Source: Desulfosporosinus orientis DSM 765 (GTDB lineage Bacteria; Bacillota; Desulfitobacteriia; Desulfitobacteriales; Desulfitobacteriaceae). From it: a stretch of 64,000 nucleotides of DNA. This document shows positions 1 to 13,019 of the stretch, piece after piece. Position numbers and translations under genes: made by a program. Within the stretch, counting starts at the first letter, position 1. Every line of letters begins with the position of its first letter. Location: the NCBI RefSeq assembly GCF_000235605.1, contig NC_016584.1:918001-982000 (forward strand). The letters are read 5' to 3'. The notes below the pieces were generated by a model, which saw only the letters and a program-made list of their open reading frames with translations, was not told where the DNA came from and searched no databases.

Positions 1-1
1 A

Positions 2-2044
2 GTGATAGGAAGTTTACTCCAAGGCTCAGATACAATAGCCATTATGCCGACTGGGGCAGGAAAATCCCTCGCTTACCAAATTCCGGCTCTCTTGTTTAAG
101 GGGACGACGCTCGTTATATCTCCACTGATTTCTTTGATGAAAGATCAGGTGGATGCTCTCCAGCAATATGGAGTTCCTGCCACCTTTATCAATAGTTCTC
201 TTACTTTAAGCGAAGTTAGGTCCAGAGTTCAAAAGGCAGTACAGGGGCAGTATAAGCTTTTGTATATTGCACCTGAGCGATTAGAGTCTGATAGTTTTAG
301 AGGTTTATTACAGTCTCTGCAGGTTTCTTTCATGGCAATTGATGAAGCACACTGTGTTTCTCAGTGGGGGCACGATTTTCGCCCCAGCTACCTGCATTTA
401 GGGCCTTTTCTTAAATCTTTGCCTAGAAAACCTTTGATTGGAGCATTTACGGCAACGGCAACTGAAGAAGTTCAGACGGATGTTGTCCGGTTATTGGGGT
501 TAACGAAACCGAATATTTTTGTGACAGGATTTGATCGTCCTAACCTCACATTCTCTACGTTACGAGGGGAAAATAAAAAGGAATTTGTCCTTGAATATAT
601 AAAAAATCATGAAGATCAGCCGGGGATTATATACGCAGGAACCCGTAAAGAGGTGGATAATCTCAATAATTTTTTAGTAAGAAGCGGTATTAAAGCTGGA
701 AAATATCATGCGGGCTTGTCTGATGCAGATCGTCAAAAAAGTCAAGAAGATTTCCTATTTGATAAAATAACTGTGATGGTGGCCACTAATGCCTTTGGAA
801 TGGGGATCGACAAATCCAATGTGCGTTATGTCATTCATTATACTATGCCAAAGAATATGGAAGCCTATTACCAAGAAGCGGGGCGCGCAGGGCGAGACGG
901 GGAGCCGGGAGATTGTATTTTATTGTTTTCCCCTCAAGATGTCGTCCTGCAGCGATATTTAATTGAACAAACAGTTTTCCATCCCGAGCGAAAAATGAAT
1001 GAACTCAAGAAACTTCAGGGAATGGTGGATTACTGCCATACCCCTCGATGTTTGCGAAAGACGATCCTGGAGTACTTTGGTGAAAATGATATTCCGGAGG
1101 AATGCGGTAACTGCAGCAGCTGTAACGACGAAGGGGAAGTGATGGATATTACCCTGGAGGCTCAGAAAGTCTTTTCCTGTATTTATAGGATGCGGGAACG
1201 TTTTGGGATTGGTTTGGTTGCCGAGGTGTTAAAGGGCTCTCGCAAAGCGAAGATACGAGAGCTGCGTTTTGATGAGCTTTCAACCCATGGAATTATGCAC
1301 GATACAGCGCTTCAGGAAATTAAGGACCTTATTAATTATTTCGTAGCAGAGGGTTATCTGCAGTTATCCAATGGAGAATACCCTGTGGTAAAACTCTTGC
1401 CTAATGCGGTTTCCGTCTTGAAGGGGGAAGGAAGAGTTAGCAGAAAGATATCACCAAAGACTTCTCGTCAGGAATCTGATAAAGACAGCTTATTCCATCG
1501 CTTACGTGCTTTGCGCAGAGAGATAGCTATGCGGGAAAACCTGCCGCCATATATGATTTTTTCGGATAGTACTCTAAGAGAAATGGCTCAAAATTGCCCT
1601 CTGAATAACAGGGCATTGCTTCAAATCAGCGGAGTCGGAGAGCGTAAGTTAGAGAAATATGGGAACGAGTTTTTAGCGGTCATCTCAAGTTATTGTGGTG
1701 AAGTAAAGAGTGCAGAGGCACCCTCGGAAAAATCTTATACTCCTGTAACAGAAAAAGTTGCCAGTCATCTTCAGACTTTGCGAATGTACCAAGAAGGTTA
1801 TTCCTTAGATGAGATAGCAAAAATCAGGAAGGTAACTCCGATTACAGTGCAGAATCACCTGGTGCGCTGTGGAATGGATGGAGAGGTCGTTCCCTGGGAT
1901 GAATTTATACCGGAAGAACAAGAAGACAATATCTTAGCAGCGATTCGCCAGGTAGGCGGGGAGAGGCTGCGTCCCATTAAAGATATTGTCGGAGATGATG
2001 TAGAGTGGTTTACGATTCGAGCAGTTATAGAAAAACATAAGTGA
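2..2044 (+). CDS. recQ: ATP-dependent DNA helicase RecQ (5' end cut by window)
   Basis: 3'-5' superfamily 2 DNA helicase of recombination and repair. The window opens just before the Walker A motif PTGAGKS (about residue 17 of the visible part), so roughly 30 N-terminal residues are missing; the first codon seen is not a real start. The DEAH box (IDEAHCVSQWGHDFRP), the motif VI segment YQEAGRAGRDG, the RQC zinc cysteines (CRKT..CGNCSSC) and an HRDC domain (LRREIAMRENLPPYMIFSD) follow in family order. After the HRDC is a helix-turn-helix-like tail (YSLDEIAKIRKVTPITVQNHL), as in long Firmicute RecQ proteins. It ends with TGA about 300 bases before the rRNA operon, with no clear terminator between. 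Confidence 0.96.
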   Translation: MIGSLLQGSDTIAIMPTGAGKSLAYQIPALLFKGTTLVISPLISLMKDQVDALQQYGVPATFINSSLTLSEVRSRVQKAVQGQYKLLYIAPERLESDSFRGLLQSLQVSFMAIDEAHCVSQWGHDFRPSYLHLGPFLKSLPRKPLIGAFTATATEEVQTDVVRLLGLTKPNIFVTGFDRPNLTFSTLRGENKKEFVLEYIKNHEDQPGIIYAGTRKEVDNLNNFLVRSGIKAGKYHAGLSDADRQKSQEDFLFDKITVMVATNAFGMGIDKSNVRYVIHYTMPKNMEAYYQEAGRAGRDGEPGDCILLFSPQDVVLQRYLIEQTVFHPERKMNELKKLQGMVDYCHTPRCLRKTILEYFGENDIPEECGNCSSCNDEGEVMDITLEAQKVFSCIYRMRERFGIGLVAEVLKGSRKAKIRELRFDELSTHGIMHDTALQEIKDLINYFVAEGYLQLSNGEYPVVKLLPNAVSVLKGEGRVSRKISPKTSRQESDKDSLFHRLRALRREIAMRENLPPYMIFSDSTLREMAQNCPLNNRALLQISGVGERKLEKYGNEFLAVISSYCGEVKSAEAPSEKSYTPVTEKVASHLQTLRMYQEGYSLDEIAKIRKVTPITVQNHLVRCGMDGEVVPWDEFIPEEQEDNILAAIRQVGGERLRPIKDIVGDDVEWFTIRAVIEKHK

Positions 2045-2072
2045 ACTTTGAATTTTTTACGTTTAATTAGTG

Positions 2073-2101
2073 TTGACCTTTGCTAAAAAAAGTGCTATCA
2101 T
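2073..2101 (+). promoter_or_regulatory. rRNA operon promoter P1
   Basis: TTGACC at 2073-2078 and TATCAT at 2096-2101 are separated by exactly 17 bases, a good sigma-A type pair upstream of the 16S gene. Seen directly; activity is inferred. Confidence 0.65.
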
Positions 2102-2169
2102 TGCAAATGTCGCTTTTGAAGTCAACTGCATGAAGAATATTGTGGAAAAAACGGTATAATAATTATATG

Positions 2170-2198
2170 TTGACAGAAAACGCAAAAGATGGTACTAT
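2170..2198 (+). promoter_or_regulatory. rRNA operon promoter P2
   Basis: A consensus -35 TTGACA at 2170-2175 and TACTAT at 2193-2198 with a 17-base spacer. Tandem promoters before rRNA operons are usual in Firmicutes; this one lies about 150 bases before mature 16S. Confidence 0.8.
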
Positions 2199-2245
2199 AA
2201 CTGAGTGCCACGAAGCAAATGAGTGGCGAAAACAAAATGGTCTTT

Positions 2246-2283
2246 GGTCTTTGAAAACTAAACAACAAGGACAGCCAATGAGA
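2246..2283 (+). other. 16S rRNA processing stem, leader arm
   Basis: The leader segment containing GAAAACTAAACAACA and CCAATGAG is complementary to the spacer segment 4053-4091 (CTCATTGG ... TGTTGTTTAGTTTT), so the precursor can fold into a long stalk closing the 16S domain, the usual RNase III substrate. The 2045-2350 leader contains nothing else beyond the two promoters. Confidence 0.65.
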
Positions 2284-2350
2284 GAGACTCGCAAGAGTTT
2301 CGAAATAAATCATGAGTCAATCATCTTCTTTAAAGAAGTTTGAGATAACT

Positions 2351-7210
<4,860 letters not shown>

Positions 7211-7338
7211 TAAGAGTTGCGAAAAAGGTTTGAGTGGTTCAGGTTCAAAGATAATACTTGCAAAAGCGAAGATCTATGCAGTTTTGAGAGAACAGCGATC
7301 CATTGGGAATGATCCAATGGAAAGTGACAATCTCAAAC

Positions 7339-7455
7339 ATCTGGTGATAATGCCGGAGGGGTTCCACCCGTTCCCATACCGAACACGGTAGTTAAGACCT
7401 CCAGGGCCGATGATACTTGGGGCATAGCCCCTGGGAAAGCAGGACATCGCCAGGT
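7339..7455 (+). rRNA. rrf: 5S ribosomal RNA
   Basis: About 117 bases. Helix I pairs ATCTGGTGAT at the 5' end with ATCGCCAGGT at the 3' end, and the conserved core CCGAACACGG ... GTTAAG lies between. It is the last gene of the rRNA operon and is followed at once by a strong terminator. Confidence 0.95.
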
Positions 7456-7505
7456 AAACAAGCGAAAGGCCATCTCTTTATGAGATGGCCTTTCGCTTGT
7501 TTTAG
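7456..7505 (+). terminator. rRNA operon terminator
   Basis: A perfect 21-bp stem: arms 7456-7476 and 7482-7502 around the loop TTTAT, with core AAGCGAAAGGCCATCTC. It ends in TTTTAG. It begins directly at the end of 5S. Confidence 0.93.
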
Positions 7506-7795
7506 TTATCTTTGCCACCTCATCTAGGGCAAGTTTTAGATTCGTCAGTACTGACGAATCTGGGGAGTCGGGGTTCCACCCGTTCGATCCACACTGCAGG
7601 AGTGTGCGTCTGGGGACGCAGTGTGGCGAAAAGCTCACCTTCGCCACGAAGTATTCCTATGTGGCGGGTGGCTCGGCGATAATGTCCACCGGACATTATC
7701 GTGCTTTTCGTATACCGAACACGGAAGTTAAGACCTCCAGGGCCGATGATACTTGGGGCATAGCCCCTGGGAAAGCAGGACGTTGCCACCTCATC
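7506..7795 (+). pseudogene. Degenerate 5S rRNA-like copy with palindromic inserts
   Basis: From about 7708 to 7779 the sequence repeats the 5S core nearly base for base (CCGAACACGG, AGTTAAGACCTCCAGGGCCG, then CCCCTGGGAAAGCAGGAC). The 5' part is replaced by other DNA. A fragment GGGGTTCCACCCGTTC, as in true 5S, occurs earlier at about 7570. Between the pieces are perfect palindromes: GATTCGTCAGT/ACTGACGAATC at about 7539-7560, CCACACTGC/GCAGTGTGG at about 7588-7625, and GATAATGTCC/GGACATTATC at about 7677-7699. GCCACCTCATC occurs both before and after this block. It cannot fold as 5S because the pairing partner of helix I is lost. Probably a decayed second 5S or a recombination remnant. Confidence 0.6.
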
Positions 7796-7964
7796 AGGAT
7801 ATGTTCCAAATTCGTCGGCGCAGATGAATTTGGGGAGTACCGGTTCGTTTGGGGATTCATTGCAGGGACAGCGTAAAGAATTTCGTGAACAAAATATCAA
7901 ACAATTCAGTTAATAATATGTTAAAATATACAAAAAGGAAATTTAATCTACTTTTATGGTCCGA

Positions 7965-7993
7965 CCGTCAGACAATATGTTATAATGTGACGG
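7965..7993 (+). promoter_or_regulatory. Promoter with flanking inverted repeat
   Basis: A -10 box TATAAT (7981-7986) sits inside an inverted repeat CCGTCA (7965-7970) / TGACGG (7988-7993), 25 bases before the start of the chemoreceptor-like gene. The -35 is poor. The symmetry suggests an operator or activator site; this is inference. Confidence 0.4.
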
Positions 7994-8018
7994 TACAAAT
8001 AGAAAGGGAGATGAATTT

Positions 8019-8882
8019 GTGGTCACTAAACTTAGTGATTTTATAGCTAATAAAATAATTAACTTTATTCATGAACAATGCGGTTTTGCTGTTATTGTCT
8101 GTGATGATTCAGGGATAATCATTGCCGATTCGGCTCAAACTAGAATAGGGGTACAGCATAAAGGAAGTCATCAAATCATGACCACAAATATCGACAGTAC
8201 AGCTGTTACACCTGAAGAGGCTGCTGCTTCTGATGGAAAATTAAAAGAAGGATACAACATCGCAATAAAAGTAGACGGTTTTAAAGTTGGTACATTTGGA
8301 ATTGCCGGCCCCTTAGATATAGTCACACCTGTTGCAAAAATAGCAGCGGGAATGGTGGCAATGATGTTAAGGGATGAGGAATTGAAGGATATCATCCGTA
8401 ATCAAGTACATGCTTTAGGTCGTGCTATTGAAAGAGCAGTGAGTGCAGTACAGCAAACAGCTGCTTCGGCACAAGAAGTTGCTTCTATTAGTCAAACTAT
8501 TGCTGCTGAGGCTCAAGAGGGGGAGAATCAACTCCATTCAACCGCAGATATACTAGAGCTAATTCGTAAAGTTGCTAAACAAACAAATCTTCTTGGCTTA
8601 AATGCAGCAATAGAAGCCGCACGAGCAGGAGAACAGGGCCGCGGTTTTTCAGTTGTAGCCGGCGAAGTTCGTAAGTTGGCTGATGAAAGTCACCGTGCAG
8701 CCATAGAAATCAATGGTATTTTGTTAGAATTTCAATCGATTATTCAAAAGGTTACTTCAAGTTCATTACGTAATAGTGCTGTTACTCAAGAACAAGCGAA
8801 AGCTAATCAAGAGATCGCACAATTGATAGAAGGTTTACAAGTCGTAAGCAGTGAGTTAAAAACCTTGGCTTTGAGTTTATAA
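8019..8882 (+). CDS. Soluble methyl-accepting chemotaxis-like protein with sugar-diacid-recognition-like N-terminus
   Basis: 287 residues, GTG start preceded by AAGGGAG at 8 bases. Residues 1-125 resemble the putative sugar diacid recognition domain of CdaR-type regulators ([33 protein letters not shown]). Residues 130-287 are a short MCP signalling domain with the conserved hairpin [34 protein letters not shown] written here as [20 protein letters not shown] followed by [10 protein letters not shown]. There is no signal peptide or membrane helix, so it is a cytoplasmic receptor, probably sensing a small carboxylate. It lies 33 bases before the LarA-family gene, suggesting a shared cue or transcript. 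Confidence 0.85.
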   Translation: MVTKLSDFIANKIINFIHEQCGFAVIVCDDSGIIIADSAQTRIGVQHKGSHQIMTTNIDSTAVTPEEAAASDGKLKEGYNIAIKVDGFKVGTFGIAGPLDIVTPVAKIAAGMVAMMLRDEELKDIIRNQVHALGRAIERAVSAVQQTAASAQEVASISQTIAAEAQEGENQLHSTADILELIRKVAKQTNLLGLNAAIEAARAGEQGRGFSVVAGEVRKLADESHRAAIEINGILLEFQSIIQKVTSSSLRNSAVTQEQAKANQEIAQLIEGLQVVSSELKTLALSL

Positions 8883-8915
8883 TCATAGCAAGAATAACAT
8901 TAAAAGGAGAATAGT

Positions 8916-10178
8916 ATGGAAGTTTCATTGGCCTATGGTAATCATGGATTAACGATCAATGTTCCTGAACACTCTAGAGTGGTTGAACCTCATCATTTAA
9001 AGGCACCAGAGGATGATCATGGGCTTGTGTTACAGGTTCTACGCCATCCAATAGGTACCAAACCTCTTAAAGAGATGGTCAAGCCCACGGACAAGGTTGT
9101 AATTGTAATTAGCGATATTACCCGACCGACACCAAATCACAAATTAGTTCCATGGCTGCTTGAAGAACTATCTCATGTCCCCATCGAAAATGTTACCGTA
9201 CTTAATGGGCTTGGGACTCATCGAGATCAAACCCGGGAAGAGTTTATTCAAATGTTGGGTGAGACTGTAGTTAATACTGTGCGTTTAGTAAACCACCATT
9301 GTCATGAAAAATCAGAACTTACTAATTTGGGAAAAAGCAGCATTGGCTGTGATGTTTATTTAAATAAAGAATATGTCGAGGCTGATTTTAAAATTGTAAC
9401 AGGGTTTATCGAGCCTCATTTTTTTGCAGGCTTTTCCGGTGGACCCAAAGGGATTATGCCTGGTATCGCAGGGATTGAAACTATTTTAACTTTCCACAAC
9501 GCAAAAATGATTGGACATCCCATGGCTACCTGGGGAAAATTAGAAAGTAATCCTCTTCAGGAAATGGCCAGAGAGGTGAACAGTTTTTGCAAGCCGGATT
9601 TTCTTTTGAATGTAGCTCTTAATGGAGAGAAAGAGATTGTCAATGTCTTTGCTGGTGAGTTGACTGAAGCTCATGCAGCGGGGTGTACCTATGTCAAGGA
9701 ACAAGCCATGGCTCGCTGTGATAAGCGATATGATGTTGTCATTACTTCCAATGCCGGTTATCCTCTCGACCAGAATTTATACCAGGCTGTAAAAGGCATG
9801 GATGCTGCTCGGATGATTGTGAAAGAAGGAGGAACAATTATTTGTGCAGCAGAATGTAGTGAAGGTATGCCTGAGCACGGAAACTTCAAAGAAATCCTTA
9901 AGATGCGTAGCACACCTAAGGAACTCCTGGAAATGATTAATGAACCCTCTTTCCAAATGTTTGATCAATGGGAAGCTCAAAGGTTAGCGATGATTCAAGA
10001 GTGGGCAGATGTGTATGTATACTCTACTTTGCCTGAAGAATCCACCAAAATTGCCAAATTAAAAGCCACGAAGAATATCGAACAAACTCTAAATGAACTT
10101 AAGAATAAATATGGTAATGAAATGAGTATTGCTGTGCTGCCCTTTGGACCTTTTACAATACCCTATGTTGAAGAGTGA
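8916..10178 (+). CDS. Nickel-dependent lactate racemase family protein (LarA-like, DUF2088)
   Basis: 420 residues; ATG with AAAGGAG upstream. LarA enzymes use a nickel-pincer nucleotide cofactor bound to a lysine to racemise or epimerise 2-hydroxy acids. The residues known from Lactobacillus plantarum LarA (His108, His174, Lys184, His200) appear here shifted by six: His102 in GLGTHR, His168 in EPHFF, Lys178 in GGPKGIMPG and His194 in TFHNAK. Cofactor genes larB, larC and larE are not in this window. The preceding gene is a receptor-like protein and hypAB lie downstream, so nickel supply may be the common theme. The true substrate may be lactate or another 2-hydroxy acid; the sequence does not say which. 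Confidence 0.88.
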   Translation: MEVSLAYGNHGLTINVPEHSRVVEPHHLKAPEDDHGLVLQVLRHPIGTKPLKEMVKPTDKVVIVISDITRPTPNHKLVPWLLEELSHVPIENVTVLNGLGTHRDQTREEFIQMLGETVVNTVRLVNHHCHEKSELTNLGKSSIGCDVYLNKEYVEADFKIVTGFIEPHFFAGFSGGPKGIMPGIAGIETILTFHNAKMIGHPMATWGKLESNPLQEMAREVNSFCKPDFLLNVALNGEKEIVNVFAGELTEAHAAGCTYVKEQAMARCDKRYDVVITSNAGYPLDQNLYQAVKGMDAARMIVKEGGTIICAAECSEGMPEHGNFKEILKMRSTPKELLEMINEPSFQMFDQWEAQRLAMIQEWADVYVYSTLPEESTKIAKLKATKNIEQTLNELKNKYGNEMSIAVLPFGPFTIPYVEE

Positions 10179-10226
10179 ACCTACATATGGAACCTAAAAG
10201 CGCTAAAGAGCAATTAAGCTTTAAAT

Positions 10227-10259
10227 GCAAGGGGACGACTCAATACATCGTCCCCTTGC
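10227..10259. terminator. Bidirectional terminator between larA-like gene and SASP gene
   Basis: A 12-bp perfect stem, GCAAGGGGACGA (10227-10238) with TCGTCCCCTTGC (10248-10259), lies between two convergent genes. The T-run is weak on both sides. Confidence 0.6.
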
Positions 10260-10267
10260 CAACGTTA

Positions 10268-10489
10268 TTAATCTATTATTTTAGAACCTTGTTCTGACAT
10301 TTCTTTTTCGGCGAAGTTAATCATCTTCTTAACCATGTTTCCGCCTATTTGTCCGACTTCTCTGGTCGTCATATTGGCGAACCCTTTTTCTTGAATGTCA
10401 TCGTCTAAATCTAACTCTTCAGCCACTTCCCACTTCAGTTCATCCAACTGTCTTTCGGATTCAGGAACTTCAGGCGTATTATGACTCAT
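10268..10489 (-). CDS. Small acid-soluble spore protein, alpha/beta type
   Basis: 73 residues. DNA-binding protein that coats and protects spore DNA. The family signatures are present: LKWEVAEELDLDDDI in the first half and TTREVGQIGGNMVKKMI in the second, the latter matching the conserved GGxMVKKMI helix. The middle contains the germination-protease-type region. The second of two in-frame ATGs is chosen because GGAGG lies 9 bases before it, while the first ATG overlaps the GGAGG itself. Expression is expected in the forespore; no clear sigma-G promoter was identified. Confidence 0.88.
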   Translation of the reverse strand: MSHNTPEVPESERQLDELKWEVAEELDLDDDIQEKGFANMTTREVGQIGGNMVKKMINFAEKEMSEQGSKIID

Positions 10490-10499
10490 ATAACCCATC

Positions 10500-10854
10500 C
10501 TCCTTTTTCAGTTGCAATATTTTTAGACAGTATTATCCTAACCATCTTGAAAAACTTTATTCCACATAGTTTTATGTATAAATTACCATACTAATATAGT
10601 TACTCCTCAAATTGGCGCTGAACTTTTTATTATTTAGAGGTTGCTTTAAATCTTGGTGTAAAGCCTGAGGATTGTATATTCAATTTAAATGTTAACAAGG
10701 ATATTTTAATCTTCTTGTCGAAGTTATTTTATTAGCCCAAAAAGTGAGAATTATTAGAAAACCTGGCCGGCGCCGGAAGAAATCGTCTTCGCACACGTCA
10801 ACTTTGTGGTGAAGCTGTCAGGTGCATGAAAACTGCTATAGAAAGGAAATCAAT
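10500..10854. other. Intergenic region upstream of hypA
   Basis: About 350 bases between the divergent SASP gene and hypA. It is AT-rich with one GC-rich palindromic patch, GGCCGGCGCCGG at about 10766. No convincing ORF, RNA gene or strong promoter was found. Confidence 0.5.
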
Positions 10855-11196
10855 GTGCACGAAATGTCTTTGATGGGAGGAGTATTTGAGGTCATTGGAC
10901 AGACTCTCTCTCAGCATAAAATAAAGAGAGTACTTCAGGTAAAGCTAAAAGTGGGTGAACTAACAAATGCGGAACCAGACGCTTTACAAATGGCCTTTGA
11001 AGCTTTTAGCAAAGGCACTGTTTGTGATGGCGCAGAATTAATTATTGAGCGTGTGCCCGTGACAGGACGATGTCGGAGCTGTCATCAGGAGTTCAAAATT
11101 AAGAGCTTGTTTTTCCTCTGCCCAAACTGTTCAGACAACAATATTGAGGTAATTGAGGGAGAGGAACTTCTATTGGAAAGCCTGGAGGTGGAATAA
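10855..11196 (+). CDS. hypA: Hydrogenase nickel incorporation protein HypA
   Basis: 113 residues. Metallochaperone that hands nickel to the [NiFe] hydrogenase large subunit together with HypB. The start is the GTG at 10855, giving (V/M)HEMSLM, the family N-terminus in which His2 binds nickel; an in-frame ATG 33 bases upstream would add an unrelated tail. The structural zinc site is reduced to visible CRSC and CPNC pairs. It overlaps hypB by one base (TAATG), so the two are translationally coupled. AAAGGAA precedes the start. Confidence 0.95.
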   Translation: MHEMSLMGGVFEVIGQTLSQHKIKRVLQVKLKVGELTNAEPDALQMAFEAFSKGTVCDGAELIIERVPVTGRCRSCHQEFKIKSLFFLCPNCSDNNIEVIEGEELLLESLEVE

Positions 11197-11870
11197 TGGA
11201 ATCAAGTCGTCGCGAAATTGAGGTTATGGCTAATTTGCTTAATTCAAATGATACTCAGGCAGAAATAAATCGCGATCATTTCTCAAAGCATCATTGTTTA
11301 GCGATAAATATGATTGGCTCCCCTGGGGCAGGAAAAACATCACTTTTGGAAAAAACTTTGCCCCTTTTATCTCAGACTCTGCATGTTGGAGTAATCGAGG
11401 GAGATATTTTTACCAGTAAAGATGCAGATCGTATAGCATCCCATGAAATACCGGTTATACAGATTAATACCGGCGGTGGCTGCCATCTTGACAGCAAAAT
11501 GGTAAGTAAAGTGTTCCCTGAATTTGACTGGACCGCCTTAGATCTTATGATTATTGAAAATGTCGGTAACCTGGTTTGCCCTGCTGACTTTGATTTGGGA
11601 GAAGCATTTAAGGTTATTGTCCTAAGTATTGTCGAAGGGGACGACAAACCGTCGAAATATCCTGTCATATTCAGAAATGCTAAAGCAGTTGTTTTAAATA
11701 AGATGGATCTGGAAAAACTGACTGATGTTAATATGGAGACAATGAAGCGGGATATACTTACGATTAATCCACACATCAGAATTTTTGAAGTATCCTGTCG
11801 CAATGGAAATGGATTAGATGAATGGGTTGGCTGGCTGGGAGAAGAGGTCGGCGATTTTAAGAAACGATAA
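11196..11870 (+). CDS. hypB: Hydrogenase nickel incorporation GTPase HypB
   Basis: 224 residues. SIMIBI-class GTPase driving nickel insertion into [NiFe] hydrogenase. Walker A is GSPGAGKT (residues 41-48); switch I has EGDIFTSKDADR, and NKMDL is the guanine-specificity motif. The metal segment ENVGNLVCPADFDLGE is intact. The N-terminus lacks the histidine-rich nickel store and the CXXCGC motif seen in some HypB proteins. It is coupled to hypA and followed by a hairpin terminator shared with the convergent hydrogenase operon. Confidence 0.96.
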   Translation: MESSRREIEVMANLLNSNDTQAEINRDHFSKHHCLAINMIGSPGAGKTSLLEKTLPLLSQTLHVGVIEGDIFTSKDADRIASHEIPVIQINTGGGCHLDSKMVSKVFPEFDWTALDLMIIENVGNLVCPADFDLGEAFKVIVLSIVEGDDKPSKYPVIFRNAKAVVLNKMDLEKLTDVNMETMKRDILTINPHIRIFEVSCRNGNGLDEWVGWLGEEVGDFKKR

Positions 11871-11881
11871 GAACAACAAAG

Positions 11882-11914
11882 AGCCTTCCACTACTTTAAA
11901 AGCGGTGGAAGGCT
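11882..11914. terminator. Bidirectional terminator, hypB / hydrogenase operon
   Basis: AGCCTTCCAC (11882-11891) pairs with GTGGAAGGCT (11905-11914), followed by TTT on the plus strand. It separates convergent hypB and the maturation protease gene. Confidence 0.75.
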
Positions 11915-11921
11915 TTTACAA

Positions 11922-12410
11922 TTAAGTCTCAGTAAACTTTCCTTGGGTTTGTATGGATTCAATTTCTTTATGAACTAACTCTGTTAATTTGGGGAATAGT
12001 GCTTGGATCTCTGGGCTTATCTCCAATCCCCATTCTAAACACTTAGGCTGTATACCGAAGATTAAGGTTTGCGGAGCTTTTCCTAAGACATTTGCCATGG
12101 TAAGGACCTCAATAATACCAATTTGATGAAATGATACTTCATATTGTTCAGGCATTATTTGCAGGTCGCCAGGCTGAAAACGGAACAACGCTCCTGGTTC
12201 AGCGTCAGCATTTAAGGCATCTACGATAATAAGATAGTCGACATCTTGTATTAAATGTACGAGTTCAAGGCCGGCTGTACCTCCCTCGAGTAGTTCCACA
12301 TTGTCGGGGAGAGTACTTTTTGCTAGTTCGTCCAAAAAGCGAACTCCTAAACCTTCGTCAGATAAGAGGATGTTTCCTACTCCCATCACCATAATCTTAG
12401 GTGATTGCAT
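11922..12410 (-). CDS. hyaD: [NiFe] hydrogenase maturation endopeptidase
   Basis: 162 residues, HyaD/HybD/HupD family (peptidase M52). It removes the C-terminal tail of the large subunit after nickel is inserted. The nickel-binding residues of HybD (Glu16, Asp62, His93) correspond to Glu19 in GNILLSDEG, Asp64 in IIVDALN and His95 in VSFHQIG. It is the last gene of the operon, 2 bases after the cytochrome gene. Its substrate is evident: the large subunit here ends 16 residues beyond the cleavage histidine. Confidence 0.95.
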   Translation of the reverse strand: MQSPKIMVMGVGNILLSDEGLGVRFLDELAKSTLPDNVELLEGGTAGLELVHLIQDVDYLIIVDALNADAEPGALFRFQPGDLQIMPEQYEVSFHQIGIIEVLTMANVLGKAPQTLIFGIQPKCLEWGLEISPEIQALFPKLTELVHKEIESIQTQGKFTET

Positions 12411-12412
12411 AA

Positions 12413-13003
12413 TTAAGCGTTTTTCTCCTTTCTAATTTTGCCAAAAAACATGAATAGAAACTGATCATAGGCAGCGGTGAAAACAAGGTACAAATGAACG
12501 GCGATGACTGCGATAAAAAGCCACATCAAGAGATAATGGAATCCTCGAACAGCAGCTAAACCGCCAAAATAGCCGGCCAAACCTGACAATTGTTCGGGCT
12601 TGTAGAGAATGAACCCGGTAATAGCCTGAACTACCGCCATGATAGGCAAGGCGATATAAGCTAACTTTTGCAGGGGATTATACTTCCCGGTTTCAGGATG
12701 TTCGCCAAGAAATAAATAATATTTTATTTGCGGCCAAAATGTTTTTATATCCTGGGAGTTAATAAAGAAAGTATCATAATCTTTATATTTCCCAAAAAAG
12801 GAGTAATAGAAACGGACAATGCCATTTATGAGCAAGAAAAACATAAAGATAAAATGCAAGTTCCGAATAAAGCTCATGGGCATTCCCGGATAAGGGGAAT
12901 GAATAAACCAACCTGTGATCATTAAGACTAAAAAGTTGATTAAATTGATCCAGTGGCTAATGCGCTGAAACAATGGGTGGTCTAAGTCTAATTGGCTAGA
13001 CAT
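12413..13003 (-). CDS. hyaC: [NiFe] hydrogenase cytochrome b subunit
   Basis: 196 residues with four hydrophobic membrane helices (about residues 15-35, 47-67, 115-135 and 160-180) and histidines placed as haem b ligands, e.g. the HW and HF pairs near the start and the RGFHYL..AVHLY segment near the end. It passes electrons from the small subunit to menaquinone. The start at 13003 is chosen because GGAGGGAAGG lies just before this ATG; a longer reading frame would extend into the large-subunit gene. It follows hyaB closely and precedes hyaD. Confidence 0.92.
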   Translation of the reverse strand: MSSQLDLDHPLFQRISHWINLINFLVLMITGWFIHSPYPGMPMSFIRNLHFIFMFFLLINGIVRFYYSFFGKYKDYDTFFINSQDIKTFWPQIKYYLFLGEHPETGKYNPLQKLAYIALPIMAVVQAITGFILYKPEQLSGLAGYFGGLAAVRGFHYLLMWLFIAVIAVHLYLVFTAAYDQFLFMFFGKIRKEKNA

Positions 13004-13019
13004 GTCCTTCCCTCCTTTA

